Made by a program: the position numbers and the translations under genes. From Planctomonas deserti (GTDB lineage Bacteria; Actinomycetota; Actinomycetes; Actinomycetales; Microbacteriaceae): DNA of 64,000 nucleotides. Of the stretch, positions 27,612 to 36,674 are shown piece by piece. Location: contig NZ_QANL01000003.1 of assembly GCF_003067705.1 (NCBI RefSeq), positions 1 through 64,000 on the forward strand, written 5' to 3'. The notes beneath the pieces were generated by a model. The model ran no database searches. It was given only the letters and a program-made list of their open reading frames with translations, and was not told where the DNA came from. Within the stretch, counting starts at the first letter, position 1, and every line of letters starts with the position of its first letter.

Positions 27612-29114
27612 ATGTTTCAATCCACAGTTCGGGCAGGGACGCGCCGACGCGGCCTCGCCTCCACGTGCGCTGTTCTCGCCGTCGCCGGCGCCGCAGTGCT
27701 CACGCCGGGCCTCTCCGCCACCGCCGCGCCCGGAGCGTCGGCGGGGGCGCGCGTCGTCCAGGCCGCACCCGGGCCGCTCATGAACTACGCCGTGAACGTC
27801 GTACAGGCCAACCGGGGTCAGACGCTCAAGGCGGAGCGCGCCATCGAGGCCGCCGGCGGCTCGGTCATCGAGTCCTACGCCGAGATCGGCGTCGTCATCG
27901 CCCAGTCCGACAACGCGAACTTCGCTGCCGCTCTTCGTGTGGAGAAGTCCATCGCGTCGGTCGGTGCCACCCGCACCGCACCGGTCGCCGCGACCGACCC
28001 GACCTTCGGGGTGCACGATCCGCTGGCGAACGGCGAGTCCGGCAAGGGCGGCAAGACGCCGAAGCGCACGGCCGCGCCGAGCGTCGAGACGCCGACGAGC
28101 GTCACCGCGGACCCCCGCGAGGGCGAGCAGTGGGACATGGCAGCGATCGGGGCGACCCAGGCGCACCAGATCACCGACGGCAGCCGGGACGTGCTCGTCG
28201 CGGTGCTGGACTCGGGTATCCAGGGCGACCACCCCGACCTGGCCGCAAACATCAATGCGAGCGCGTCGGCGGACTGCAACAGCGGCGTGCCGGACACGAG
28301 CTACGCGGCGTGGCAGCCGACGACGAGCGACCACGGCACTCACGTGGCCGGCACGATCGCCGCCGCCCGGAACGGCGTCGGCATCGTCGGCGTCGCGCCG
28401 AATGTGCGCCTCTCCTCCGTCAAGGTCGTGAACGACGACGGGTTCATCTACCCGGAGGCGGCGATCTGCGGCTTCATGTACGCGACCGCGACGGGCGCCG
28501 ACGTCACCAACAACAGCTACTACATCGACCCGTGGCAGTTCTGGTGCGATAACGACGCGGACCAGGCCGCCGTGAAGACGGCCGTCGATCGCGCGGTGCA
28601 GTACTCGCAGCAGAAGGGGCTCGTGAACGTCGCGGCCGCAGGCAACTCGAACATCGACCTCGCCAACAAGACCGTGGACTCGTCGAGCCCGAACGACACG
28701 ACGCCCGTGCTGCGGGCGATCGGCACCGGCGGCTGCGAGGACATCCCGGCGGAGCTCGACGGCGTCGTGACCGTCTCGTCCACGACGCAGGCGGGCGAGC
28801 GGTCCAGCTTCTCGAACTACGGGCTCGGCGTCATCGACGTCGCGGCCCCCGGATCGCGCATCCTGTCGACCGTCGTGAACAGCGGCTACGGCCTCAAGTC
28901 CGGCACCTCGATGGCGTCGCCGCACGTCGCGGGCGTCGCCGCGCTGCTGAAGTCCACCCACCCGACCACCTCGGGAACCGCCCTGGTGACGCTGCTCACC
29001 GAGCAGGCCAACGACGTGCCGTGCCCCGCCGTAGCGAGCACCTGCGTCGGGACGCCGGACGTCAACGGGTACTTCGGCGAGGGTCTCGTCGACGCGCTCG
29101 AGGCCGTGCAGTAG
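27612..29114 (+). CDS. Secreted subtilisin-like S8 serine protease
   Basis: The 500-residue preproprotein has a twin-Arg-like basic N terminus and hydrophobic signal (1-40), a propeptide region (about 45-165, inhibitor I9-like) and the S8 catalytic domain with Asp200 (VLDSG), His241 (HGTHVAG), Asn345 (AAAGNS) and Ser433 (GTSMASPHVAG). All catalytic residues are intact. It ends shortly after the catalytic domain. AAGGGGAA before the ATG at 27612 serves as the ribosome binding site. It is divergent from the nucleotidase, and a palindrome lies between them. Confidence 0.94.
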   Translation: MFQSTVRAGTRRRGLASTCAVLAVAGAAVLTPGLSATAAPGASAGARVVQAAPGPLMNYAVNVVQANRGQTLKAERAIEAAGGSVIESYAEIGVVIAQSDNANFAAALRVEKSIASVGATRTAPVAATDPTFGVHDPLANGESGKGGKTPKRTAAPSVETPTSVTADPREGEQWDMAAIGATQAHQITDGSRDVLVAVLDSGIQGDHPDLAANINASASADCNSGVPDTSYAAWQPTTSDHGTHVAGTIAAARNGVGIVGVAPNVRLSSVKVVNDDGFIYPEAAICGFMYATATGADVTNNSYYIDPWQFWCDNDADQAAVKTAVDRAVQYSQQKGLVNVAAAGNSNIDLANKTVDSSSPNDTTPVLRAIGTGGCEDIPAELDGVVTVSSTTQAGERSSFSNYGLGVIDVAAPGSRILSTVVNSGYGLKSGTSMASPHVAGVAALLKSTHPTTSGTALVTLLTEQANDVPCPAVASTCVGTPDVNGYFGEGLVDALEAVQ

Positions 29115-29162
29115 GCCCGGTGCAGCAGTAGTACCGCTGTCGCAGTAGTACCAGCGATAGGG

Positions 29163-29194
29163 GGGGCCGTGCCGGCGGACGTCGGCACGGCCCC
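29163..29194 (+). terminator. Intrinsic terminator after the subtilase
   Basis: GGGGCCGTGCCG (29163-29174) pairs with CGGCACGGCCCC (29183-29194) and is followed by TTTC. It lies 48 bp past the subtilase stop and 52 bp from the stop of the convergent gene, so it may serve both. A direct repeat, GCAGTAGTACC twice, lies between stop and stem. Confidence 0.8.
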
Positions 29195-29246
29195 TTTCGC
29201 GTTCCGGGGCTGGCGGAGAGTGACGCGTCAGACCGGTGAGTCGGGG

Positions 29247-29744
29247 TCAGTGGCTCCGGGTGCCGCGCCGCGACTCGAGCGAGGGGCGGATCAGCCGATC
29301 GGCGACCACGCCGGTGACGACCGCGTACACGGCCTTGTGCACCACGTCGACGACGAACTCCTTCGCGGGCCAGCTCGACGGCGGCGCTCCGGCGCCCGTC
29401 GTGTTCTCCAGCGTCTGATCGAAACCGAGACGCACGACCGTGTGCTTCGTGTTCGCGAGCGGGCCCCGGATGCCGGTGACGGCCCACACCCCGCGGAGCG
29501 CGCCGAGGACGGCGCCCGTGCCCCAGTGCATCAGGTGGTTCCAGACCGGCGGTTTCTCGCTCTCGCCGGGGCGGCGGCCGAGCAGGGTCAGGAGCGTGCG
29601 GGCGGGCACGTACGAGTTCGGCCGGTGGGTGAAGCGCTGCTCCACCTTCTCGCCCGCGGTCATGGCCGCCACTCCCGCGAGGCCGCTCAGCGCGCCGACG
29701 GCGGCGGCTTTCAGCAGCGTCGGTCCCCGTCTCTCGTCCGCCAT
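29247..29744 (-). CDS. Membrane-associated protein, unknown function
   Basis: The 165-residue protein has an N-terminal hydrophobic segment (AAAVGALSGLAGVAAMTAGEK), a second Gly/Ala-rich segment around HWGTGAVLGALRGVWAV and a C-terminal one (VVHKAVYAVVTGVVADRLI). The pattern resembles small membrane proteins of DUF1440 type, but this is weak. The ATG at 29744 (MADERRGPTLL) follows GGGAGGA. No substrate or partner can be inferred. Confidence 0.7.
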   Translation of the reverse strand: MADERRGPTLLKAAAVGALSGLAGVAAMTAGEKVEQRFTHRPNSYVPARTLLTLLGRRPGESEKPPVWNHLMHWGTGAVLGALRGVWAVTGIRGPLANTKHTVVRLGFDQTLENTTGAGAPPSSWPAKEFVVDVVHKAVYAVVTGVVADRLIRPSLESRRGTRSH

Positions 29745-29857
29745 GGCGTCCTCCCGATCTCGTCGTTCCCGCGTACCTCCATCCAACTCCCGCCGCCGTG
29801 CGAGCGGGGCTCGGGCAGGCCGGTGCCGGGGTGCCGGTGCCGGTCAGAGCCGCGGCT

Positions 29858-30250
29858 CTACGCGGCGTGCGCGGAGGGCAGCCGGGTCGGTTCGCCCGTC
29901 GCCGAGACGCTGTCCCGGAAGACCGTGAGGATGCCCGGGCGACCGACGCGCGCGGACACCGCGGACACCACGTCGCCCGTGGCCGGCCGCCACTCCCGGA
30001 GCAGCTCGATCTCACGGTGCACCGCGTGCAGGAGCTCCACGCCGAAGTCGCCGCCCGATCGGGTGTGCGGCTCGTACTCGATCAGGTTCACGACCGCGAT
30101 GGTCGGCTCCGGTTCGTCGTACCGGACCGTGATGCTCTCCCAGAACGGGTCGTGCATCACCGCGGCGTACAGGCAGCGGATCACGGCGAGCTCCGCCTCG
30201 AGCACGAGCTCGGGGATGCTGCGGCCGGCGGATGCGGAGGAGGTGCTCAT
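29858..30250 (-). CDS. Hypothetical protein, 130 residues
   Basis: The product (MSTSSASAGRSIPELVLEAE) is soluble, with an N-terminal helix and a middle section WESITVRYDEPEPTIAVVNLIEYEPHTRSGGD that looks beta-rich. No family is recognised. GAAGGAA precedes the ATG at a good distance and third-position GC is high, which supports coding. Confidence 0.65.
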   Translation of the reverse strand: MSTSSASAGRSIPELVLEAELAVIRCLYAAVMHDPFWESITVRYDEPEPTIAVVNLIEYEPHTRSGGDFGVELLHAVHREIELLREWRPATGDVVSAVSARVGRPGILTVFRDSVSATGEPTRLPSAHAA

Positions 30251-30375
30251 GACGGTTCCTTCGTTCGAAGGGGACGGGAGGGAGCGCCATCACTCGAACC
30301 CAGCCCATCACGAGCCCACCGAAAAATCTGGGGCTCGACAACGCCCGCGATCCGTGCGAAGCGACCGGGCAGTCG

Positions 30376-30487
30376 CGTCCCTGTCGACGGGCTCAGGGAC
30401 CGTACGAGCGGACGCCGGGGCACCCGGCTGGGTGCCGGTCGTAGCCGGAGGGGCGGGGGTCCGGTCCCTGAGCTTGTCGAAGGGACG
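30376..30487. repeat. Two REP-like palindromes, opposite orientation
   Basis: An inverted copy (30376-30401, slightly diverged) and a forward copy (30463-30487) lie 60 bp apart in the 350-bp space between the 130-residue gene and the aldo/keto reductase. No gene is seen in this space. Confidence 0.75.
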
Positions 30488-30559
30488 CTTCCCTAGCCGC
30501 CCAACGCTGCCCGGCGTCCCACGTCGTCGTCCGCCTAGGAACGGGCACACGGACAACGA

Positions 30560-30599
30560 AACGGTCCCCGAGCCGCGTGCGGGCGACTCGGGGACCGTT
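30560..30599 (-). terminator. Intrinsic terminator of the aldo/keto reductase
   Basis: AACGGTCCCCGAG (30560-30572) pairs with CTCGGGGACCGTT (30587-30599), a 13-bp perfect stem 4 bp past the stop. On the minus strand TCGTTGTCC follows. Confidence 0.75.
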
Positions 30600-30603
30600 C
30601 CGG

Positions 30604-31614
30604 TCAGACCTCGCGGGTCTTGGGCGAGCTGTCCTTCGTCTTTTCGGGGTCGCGCTCGACGATGTCACCGAGGACCTCGTCGATCTGACCCAGGAGCTCG
30701 GCGGGGATCTCGACGCCGGACGCCTTCACGTTCTCGTGCACCTGCTCGGGCCGGGAGGCGCCGATGATGGCCGACGCCACGTTGTCGTTCTGCAGCACCC
30801 ACGCAACGGCGAGCTGGGCGAGCGAGAGCCCGACCTCGTCGGCGATGGGGGAGAGGCGCTGCACGCGCTCGAGCGTGTCGTCGTTGAGGAAGCGCTTCAC
30901 CATGTTTGCGCCGCCCTTCTCGTCCGTGGCGCGGCTGCCCTCGGGCAGCGGGGCGCCCGGCTTGTACTTGCCGGTGAGCACGCCCTGCGCGATGGGGGAC
31001 CAGACGATCTGGGAGATGCCGAGCTCCTTCGAGGTCGGCACGACCTCCGCCTCGATGACCCGCCAGAGCGCCGAGTACTGGGGCTGGTTCGAGATCAGCT
31101 GTACGCCGAGCTCCTTCGCGAGGGCGGCGCCGTCGCGCAGCTGCTCCGCGGTCCACTCGCTGACGCCGATGTACAGCACCTTGCCCTGGCGCACGATGTC
31201 GGCGAACGCCTGCATCGTCTCCTCAAGCGGGGTCTCGTAGTCGTAGCGGTGCGCCTGGTACAGGTCGACGTAGTCCGTCTGCAGACGGGTGAGCGAGCCG
31301 TTGATGGACTCCAGAATGTGCTTGCGGGAGAGGCCGGTGTCGTTGTGGCCCTTCGGCCCGGTCGGGCCGAAGACCTTGGTGAAAATCTCGATCGACTCGC
31401 GGCGCTGACCCTTCAGCGCCTCGCCGAGCACGGTCTCGGCCGCGGTGTTCGCGTAGACGTCCGCGGTGTCGAAGGTGCTGATGCCGGCGTCGAGAGCGGC
31501 GGACACGCACGCGGTGGCCGCGTCGTTCTCGATCTGGGAGCCGTGGGTGAGCCAGTTGCCGTAGGTGATCTCGGAGATCTTGAGGCCGGAGTTGCCGAGG
31601 TAGCGGAACTTCAT
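30604..31614 (-). CDS. Aldo/keto reductase (voltage-gated K+ channel beta-subunit-like)
   Basis: The 336-residue TIM-barrel protein opens MKFRYLGNSGLKISEITYGNW and carries FDTADVY (catalytic Asp and Tyr), the Lys of FTKVFGP and the His of YQAHRYD, completing the AKR tetrad. The C-terminal IIGASRPEQVHENVKA is the NADPH phosphate-binding block. The sequence type resembles the AKR6/AKR13-like oxidoreductases; the carbonyl substrate is unknown. The ATG at 31614 follows TTAGGA. Confidence 0.9.
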   Translation of the reverse strand: MKFRYLGNSGLKISEITYGNWLTHGSQIENDAATACVSAALDAGISTFDTADVYANTAAETVLGEALKGQRRESIEIFTKVFGPTGPKGHNDTGLSRKHILESINGSLTRLQTDYVDLYQAHRYDYETPLEETMQAFADIVRQGKVLYIGVSEWTAEQLRDGAALAKELGVQLISNQPQYSALWRVIEAEVVPTSKELGISQIVWSPIAQGVLTGKYKPGAPLPEGSRATDEKGGANMVKRFLNDDTLERVQRLSPIADEVGLSLAQLAVAWVLQNDNVASAIIGASRPEQVHENVKASGVEIPAELLGQIDEVLGDIVERDPEKTKDSSPKTREV

Positions 31615-31735
31615 TGTGCGTCCTAACGAGTCAGAGGCGGGAGATAGCCAACTCCGCAAGCCTTGCACTCGGGCCGCCGCGATGAGGGGTCCGGCACCGC
31701 CCGAACGGTTCGCGGTGAAGCGGCGGGCATGAGAA

Positions 31736-31770
31736 AGGCGTCCGGCCCGGGAAACCCGGACCGGACGCCT
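31736..31770 (-). terminator. Intrinsic terminator of the NADP-binding protein
   Basis: AGGCGTCCGG (31736-31745) pairs with CCGGACGCCT (31761-31770); an inner CCGGG/CCCGG stem with AAA loop continues it with one mismatch. It lies 6 bp past the stop at 31777, with TTTCTC following on the minus strand. Confidence 0.8.
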
Positions 31771-31776
31771 GGAGTG

Positions 31777-32427
31777 CTACGCGGCGGCGTTGACCCGCTT
31801 GGCGAGCCCGAGGTTCTCGAGCAGCTCGTGGCGGTTCTGGCGCACGACGTAGGCGGGCTGGTCGCGCTCGACGCGCCAGCTCTCGGCCAGCGAGCCGACG
31901 TTCACCGTGTCGAAGCCGAGCTCGTCGTAGAGGCGCTGGACGAGCTCGGCCGCCTCCTCGAAGTCGCTGGCGGTGGCGAGCGCACGGCGGTTCTCGGTGC
32001 CGGCGGGGGTGCCGTCGGTCGTGATGTCCTTCGCCATGATGTGGTTGAAGCCCTTGGCCACCTTGCTCGTGGGCAGGTGGCGCTGCAGCATCGCGGAGAC
32101 GGTGTCGACCCCGTTGTCGAGGGCGGGGATCTGCCCGTCGCGCTCGAAGTAGTAGTTGTTCGTGTCGATCACGATCTTGCCGGCGAGGGGCTCGACGGGC
32201 ACGTCGTACACGTTCTTGAGGGGCACCGTCACGACGGCGAAGTCGCCCGCCTCAGCCGCCTCGGCGGCCGTCGCGGCACGCGCCTTCGGTCCGAGCTCCG
32301 CGACGAGCTCCGCCAGGGTCTCGGGTTCGCGAGAGTTGCTGATGACCACGTCGTAGCCGACGCCGATCGCCGCGCGTGCGACCTGGCTGCCGATGTGTCC
32401 TGCTCCGATGATTCCGATAGTTGTCAT
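31777..32427 (-). CDS. F420-dependent NADP reductase-like Rossmann protein
   Basis: The 216-residue protein begins IGIIGAGHIGSQVARAA, the dinucleotide-binding motif, followed by VVISNSREPETL, where the Asn-Ser-Arg suits the NADP 2'-phosphate. It is similar in plan to the F420:NADP oxidoreductase/NADP-binding family (VVTVPLKNVYDVP, KIVIDTNNYY, KGFNHIMA). True coenzyme F420 dependence is not provable here. No Shine-Dalgarno is seen before the ATG. It is on the same strand as the aldo/keto reductase but has its own terminator, so they are separate transcripts. Confidence 0.83.
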   Translation of the reverse strand: MTTIGIIGAGHIGSQVARAAIGVGYDVVISNSREPETLAELVAELGPKARAATAAEAAEAGDFAVVTVPLKNVYDVPVEPLAGKIVIDTNNYYFERDGQIPALDNGVDTVSAMLQRHLPTSKVAKGFNHIMAKDITTDGTPAGTENRRALATASDFEEAAELVQRLYDELGFDTVNVGSLAESWRVERDQPAYVVRQNRHELLENLGLAKRVNAAA

Positions 32428-32497
32428 ACGGAGGAGAACGCCTGAGCCGCGGTGCTATTCCTTCGCTGAGTAAACGCCCAGGACCGCGCGGACGATG

Positions 32498-32581
32498 GGC
32501 CGGCGCCCCGATCGCGAGCGGCGTCGGCACGGGAAACGGCAGCCGCGGCGCGAGGTACGGCAGCCAGCGGTGCTCCTTGCT
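32498..32581 (-). pseudogene. Fragment of an aminoglycoside phosphotransferase-like gene
   Basis: On the minus strand this stretch translates as SKEHRWLPYLAPRLPFPVP followed by TPLAIGAPA. It aligns with the N-lobe of the intact phosphotransferase at 21790-22668 (EREQRWLPWLAPQLPLDIP..PVAAGQA). The frame continues into unrelated sequence on both sides and no catalytic loop is present. It is therefore a decayed remnant about 28 codons long, between two unrelated divergent genes. Confidence 0.6.
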
Positions 32582-32697
32582 TACCTGTGCCCCGTCGCCC
32601 GCGCCGGCCATCCTCTCGCCCGTCCCGCCCGAGCGGAACCACCCGAGCGGACCCACCGAGCCGAACCGCCAGGAGCGCACCTGCCAGGATGGGCGGA

Positions 32698-33501
32698 ATG
32701 AGGATTCAGCACGTCGCCCTGATCACCGGAGCGAACCACGGCATCGGCGCCGCGGTCGCCGAGCGGCTCGCCGCGGAGGGAATGGCTGTCCTGATCGGCT
32801 ACCTGTCGATCGAGGATCCCGAGGACGAGGGCACACCGGAGCGGCAGCGGCAGAACCACCGCAGCGACGCATCGGCCGTGCTCGAGCGCATCGAGCGGGC
32901 GGGCGGCACGGCCGCCGCGGTCTCGGCGGACCTGTCCGACGCCGCGAGCATCCCGCTGCTCTTCGACGCGGCGGAGGAGCGCTTCGGTCCGGTCGACGTG
33001 CTGGTGAACAACGCGACCGCATCCCTGGGCGACACCTTCCGGAGCGGCGGACGGGACTGGATGGGCCGCCCGCTCGCCCGGGTGACGGCCGAGACATTCG
33101 ATCGCCAGTTCGCGGTCGACGCCCGCGCGGGGGCGCTGCTCATCGCGGAGTTCGCCGCCCGGCTGCAGGCGCGGCAGGGGTCCTGGGGACGCATCGTGTC
33201 GATGACCTCGGGCGGGGAGGACGGCTTCCCCGAGGAGGTGTCGTACGGGGCAGCGAAGGCGGCCCTGGTCAACTACACGAAGTCCGCGAGCCTGGAGCTC
33301 GGCCGCTTCGGGGTGACCGCGAACGCCGTGCATCCGCCGATCACCGACACCGGCTGGGTCACGGATGCGGTGCGCGAGGCGATCGAGAAGGACGACCACT
33401 TCTTCAGCGTCGCCGAGCCGGACGAGGTCGCCGAGCTCGTGGCGTTCCTCGTGTCGGACGCCGGGCGGCGGGTCACGGGAAACGTGCTGCGCATGGCGTG
33501 A
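32698..33501 (+). CDS. Short-chain dehydrogenase/reductase
   Basis: The 267-residue classical SDR has the cofactor motif TGANHGIG (10-17), the NNAT strand, the catalytic Ser in IVSMTSGG and the Tyr/Lys pair in YGAAKAA. The VLIGYLSIEDPEDEG stretch after strand 2 is longer than usual and acidic, so cofactor preference is uncertain. The ATG at 32698 is 7 nt from CAGGAT, a probable leaderless -10 box; GGGCGG could alternatively aid initiation. Confidence 0.88.
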   Translation: MRIQHVALITGANHGIGAAVAERLAAEGMAVLIGYLSIEDPEDEGTPERQRQNHRSDASAVLERIERAGGTAAAVSADLSDAASIPLLFDAAEERFGPVDVLVNNATASLGDTFRSGGRDWMGRPLARVTAETFDRQFAVDARAGALLIAEFAARLQARQGSWGRIVSMTSGGEDGFPEEVSYGAAKAALVNYTKSASLELGRFGVTANAVHPPITDTGWVTDAVREAIEKDDHFFSVAEPDEVAELVAFLVSDAGRRVTGNVLRMA

Positions 33502-33582
33502 GCGATTGGGGCTTTCTGTCCCGCGCATAACTGAGACTTCCCCGACTACGGTGAGTCCCAACATGCGTGGAAAGGCCCGCGA

Positions 33583-34377
33583 ATGACGGACAGCTACCCG
33601 CCCGACGACGAACTGCTCGAGTCGGCCACCGGAATCGCGTACGAGTTGTGGGACTGGTCGGTCAAGGCGGTCCGGGCCCGCCTGTTCACCGACGCCGTCG
33701 CCTACGTCGCCGACCATCTGCACGCCCGGGGGCCGCTCGACCGGGTCACCCTGGAGGGCACGGTCGTCGCCTCCACCGGCGAGTCCGCCGTCAACCTCTT
33801 CGACACCGAGCTCGGGCAGCACCTGGACCTCGACCGCGGGCGCCAGTGGATGTGGTGGGTCGTCGAGCAGATGGTGAGCCACCGCCACGCGGCCGACCTG
33901 GTGACGTGGGCGGAGCGCACAGTCGGCGGGGACCCGCAGCTGCTGCCCGGGTCCCTCGATCCGCTCGTCGAGGACTTCGGCGAGGCCCTCATGCTCGACG
34001 TTCCGGCGCTCTCCCTGCGCGGTGCAATCATCGACGAGGTCGGGCGTCTGCCCGTGCGTCGCGTGCTGGAGCTCGACGCCGGCGGGGCGACCGGCCGGGT
34101 GCGGGCGTCGTCGATGCAGCGGCGCCTGGACCGCGAGGAGGAGGAGCAGCGCCGCGAGGCGTCCCAGCGCTTTTACGAGGAGCGCAGGCAGGAGTTCGAT
34201 GCCGCGGTCGGTCTCGGCGGACCGCCTTACGCGGCGGAGAACATCTCGCAGATCATCAACGCGGTGCGCGCGCTCGGCTGGGGGAGGCACGAGCGCCTGA
34301 TGTTCTGGCAGGGCGCTCCGGCGGGCACCTTCTCGCTCGCGCTCGCGCCGCGATTCACCTCGACGGAGCCGGGCTGA
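33583..34377 (+). CDS. Hypothetical protein, 264 residues
   Basis: The product (MTDSYPPDDELLESATGIAY) is soluble, acidic and largely helical, with a central QWMWWVVEQMVSHRHAADLV segment and a charged coiled-coil-like stretch RRLDREEEEQRREASQRF (about 180-200). I recognise no family. GGAAAGG precedes the ATG. It follows the SDR gene by 81 bp and ends before a strong hairpin. Confidence 0.72.
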   Translation: MTDSYPPDDELLESATGIAYELWDWSVKAVRARLFTDAVAYVADHLHARGPLDRVTLEGTVVASTGESAVNLFDTELGQHLDLDRGRQWMWWVVEQMVSHRHAADLVTWAERTVGGDPQLLPGSLDPLVEDFGEALMLDVPALSLRGAIIDEVGRLPVRRVLELDAGGATGRVRASSMQRRLDREEEEQRREASQRFYEERRQEFDAAVGLGGPPYAAENISQIINAVRALGWGRHERLMFWQGAPAGTFSLALAPRFTSTEPG

Positions 34378-34402
34378 CCGAAGCCCGGCTGCAACGCGGC
34401 GA

Positions 34403-34441
34403 CGGCCCCGCCGCTCCACCCGAGGGGGAGTGGCGGGGCCG
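34403..34441. terminator. Bidirectional terminator between the 264-residue gene and catalase
   Basis: CGGCCCCGCC (34403-34412) pairs with GGCGGGGCCG (34432-34441), with a CTCC/GGAG inner stem. It lies 26 bp after one stop and 19 bp after the convergent catalase stop. Confidence 0.7.
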
Positions 34442-34459
34442 CCGCGGTGAGACCGGGTG

Positions 34460-36118
34460 CTACTTGGCGAGCACCACGCGCTCGTTCGGCACGCAGTGGG
34501 TCATCATCAGGCCCTCGACGTTCCGCGGGCCGTTGTGCCCGAGGTTCGCGAGACGCGCCAGCTCGTCCTCGTTGAGGGTCTGGCTCTGCAGCGGCGGGAG
34601 GTCCTTGATCTCGTCGAGCGTGATGCCGAGGCCCGCGCCGACTCGCGCGCCCAGCTCATCCTCGACCATGTAGAAGTGCCACACCATGCGCTCCTGCACC
34701 TCGCGGGCGGCCTGGCCGATGAGCGTCACGAAGTTCGCGACGAGGTCGTCCTGCTCCCACTTCTCGAGCAGCAGGTAGCGCTGGCCGGCCTGCGTGTAGT
34801 CGTTGGTGCGGGGGATGCGCTTGCGCGTGAGCCGGCCGACGATCTCCGGGCCCTGGTCGTCGTGGGTCGGGTACGTCGCCTCACGGAGCCCGCCGGTGAT
34901 GGACGGCTCGTAGTTGACGTGCGGGTTCTCGCCGACCTGGTCCACGTGGTAGGTCATCTGGCCGCCCTGCTGGTTGGTGCGGACCTTCGCGTTCTTGGCC
35001 GAGTTGACCGGCAGCTGCAGGTAGTTCGGCCCCACGCGGTAGCGCTGGGCGTCGCTGTAGGAGAACGTACGGCCGACGAGCATCTTGTCGTCGGAGAAGT
35101 CCAGCCCGTCGACGAGCACGCCGGTGCCGAAGGAGAGCTGCTCGTTCTCGGCGAAGAAGTTGCGCACGTTGCTGGTCAGCACCATCGTGCCGACCTTCTT
35201 CGGTGAAAACTCGTTCTCCGGCCACACCTTCGTGTCGTCCAGCGGGTCGAAGTCGAGCTCGAGGTGCTCGTCGTCGCTCATGAGCTGCACGCGAAGCTCC
35301 CACTCGGGGAAGTCGCCGCGCTCGATGGCCTCGTAGAGGTCCTTCGAGGCGTGGCCGAGGTCGCCGGCCTGGAGGGCGGCGGCGTCGGCCTCGGTGAGGC
35401 TCTGCACGCCGGCCTTCGGGATCCAGTGGTACTTCACGAGGTGCGTGAGGCCCTCGGCGTTGACCCACTTGTAGGTGTTGACGCCGAAGCCCTGCTGGGT
35501 GCGGTAGTTCGCGGGGATGCCACGGGGGCTGAAGAGGTTCATCAGCATGTGCATCGACTCGGGGGTCTGCGACATGAAGTCGAAGATCCGCCCGGGCTCC
35601 TGGCGGAAGGTGATGGGGTCCGGCTTCAGCGAGTGGATGACGTCAGGGAACTTGATCGCGTCACGGATGAAGAACACGCCGAGGTTGTTGCCGACAAGGT
35701 CCCAGTTGCCGTCCTCGGTGTAGAACTTGACCGCGAATCCGCGGGGGTCGCGCGCGGCCTCGGAGGAGTCGCGGCCGCCGATGACGGTGGAGAAGCGGAT
35801 CGCCAGGTCGGTGCGCTTGCCGGCCTCCTGGAAGAGCTTCGCGCGGGTGTACTTCGCGATGGGCTCGTCGCCCCAGGTGCCGGTGGCCTCGAAGTAGCCG
35901 AAGGCAACGGCGCCGCGCGCGTGCACGACCCGCTCCGGGATGCGCTCGCGGTCGAAGTGGCTGATCTTCTCGAGGAACTGGTAGTTCTCGAGCGTTGCGG
36001 GTCCCCGCGCGCCGACGGTGCGCTGGTTCTGGTTGTCGTAGACCGGGTGACCCTGGCGGTTGGTGAGCACCTCGCGGGTGTCACCCTCGTCCGGGCTCTG
36101 TGACGCGACGTCGGTCAT
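34460..36118 (-). CDS. Monofunctional heme catalase
   Basis: It breaks down hydrogen peroxide in the cytoplasm. The 552-residue protein has the distal His in [16 protein letters not shown] (His66), the Asn in [12 protein letters not shown] and the proximal heme-ligand Tyr in [12 protein letters not shown]. The length is of the small-subunit catalase class with a modest C-terminal extension. GAAAGGA precedes the ATG at 36118. It lies 54 bp downstream of a Fur-family gene on the same strand, the usual fur-catalase arrangement, and probably shares its promoter and repression. Confidence 0.95.
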   Translation of the reverse strand: MTDVASQSPDEGDTREVLTNRQGHPVYDNQNQRTVGARGPATLENYQFLEKISHFDRERIPERVVHARGAVAFGYFEATGTWGDEPIAKYTRAKLFQEAGKRTDLAIRFSTVIGGRDSSEAARDPRGFAVKFYTEDGNWDLVGNNLGVFFIRDAIKFPDVIHSLKPDPITFRQEPGRIFDFMSQTPESMHMLMNLFSPRGIPANYRTQQGFGVNTYKWVNAEGLTHLVKYHWIPKAGVQSLTEADAAALQAGDLGHASKDLYEAIERGDFPEWELRVQLMSDDEHLELDFDPLDDTKVWPENEFSPKKVGTMVLTSNVRNFFAENEQLSFGTGVLVDGLDFSDDKMLVGRTFSYSDAQRYRVGPNYLQLPVNSAKNAKVRTNQQGGQMTYHVDQVGENPHVNYEPSITGGLREATYPTHDDQGPEIVGRLTRKRIPRTNDYTQAGQRYLLLEKWEQDDLVANFVTLIGQAAREVQERMVWHFYMVEDELGARVGAGLGITLDEIKDLPPLQSQTLNEDELARLANLGHNGPRNVEGLMMTHCVPNERVVLAK

Positions 36119-36172
36119 GGATGTCCTTTCGTGGGGCAGGTGCGGGCGCCGCGGTGTGCGGCGACCGCGGGA

Positions 36173-36655
36173 TCAGGGGCGCGCGACCGGCGCGGACGAT
36201 GCCGCGCACGACGGGCACAGCCCCCAGAACGTGACTTCGGCCTCGTCGACGACGAAGCCGTTGGTGCTCGACGGCGTGAGGCAGGCGGACTCGCCCACGA
36301 CGCAGTCGATGTCGGTGACCAGGTTGCACGAGCGGCAGACCAGGTGGTGGTGGTTGTCGTTCACCCGCGACTCGTAGAGCGCGGGCTGACCGGCCGGCTC
36401 GAGGGTGCGCAGCAGATGCGCCGCCTCGAGCGCCTCGAGGCAGTCGTAGACGCCCTGGGTGGAGATCGCGCCGATGCGGGCGCGCACGCGCTCCTCGACG
36501 GTTGCGGCGCTCAGGTGCTCGTGGCGCGGGCGCGCCTCCTCGAGCACGTCGAGCACGGCGATGCGCGGCTTGGTGACGCGGATGCCCGCCGAACGGAGAC
36601 GACCGGCGGAGGCGCTCTCGGCTGCCGGAGCGGCCTCGTGCACGTGTGCGGTCAT
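36173..36655 (-). CDS. Fur-family peroxide-responsive regulator (FurA/CatR-like)
   Basis: The 160-residue protein has a winged helix (ITKP-like RVTKPRIAVLDVLEEARPRHEHLSA, described by its ends), the His-rich metal-binding HHHLVCRSC and a C-terminal CPSC, giving the two CxxC pairs of the structural zinc. Lying just upstream of catalase, it most likely senses peroxide and represses itself and catalase, as FurA and CatR do in mycobacteria and Streptomyces. The ATG at 36655 is preferred over a TTG at 36667. An operator lies upstream. Confidence 0.92.
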   Translation of the reverse strand: MTAHVHEAAPAAESASAGRLRSAGIRVTKPRIAVLDVLEEARPRHEHLSAATVEERVRARIGAISTQGVYDCLEALEAAHLLRTLEPAGQPALYESRVNDNHHHLVCRSCNLVTDIDCVVGESACLTPSSTNGFVVDEAEVTFWGLCPSCAASSAPVARP

Positions 36656-36674
36656 GTGTCCACTCAACCGGGAG

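Noticed and set aside
25432-27783. A 783-codon plus-strand frame opposite the 5'-nucleotidase
   Set aside because: The minus strand carries a signal peptide, metallophosphatase motifs and a sorting signal; the plus frame has none.
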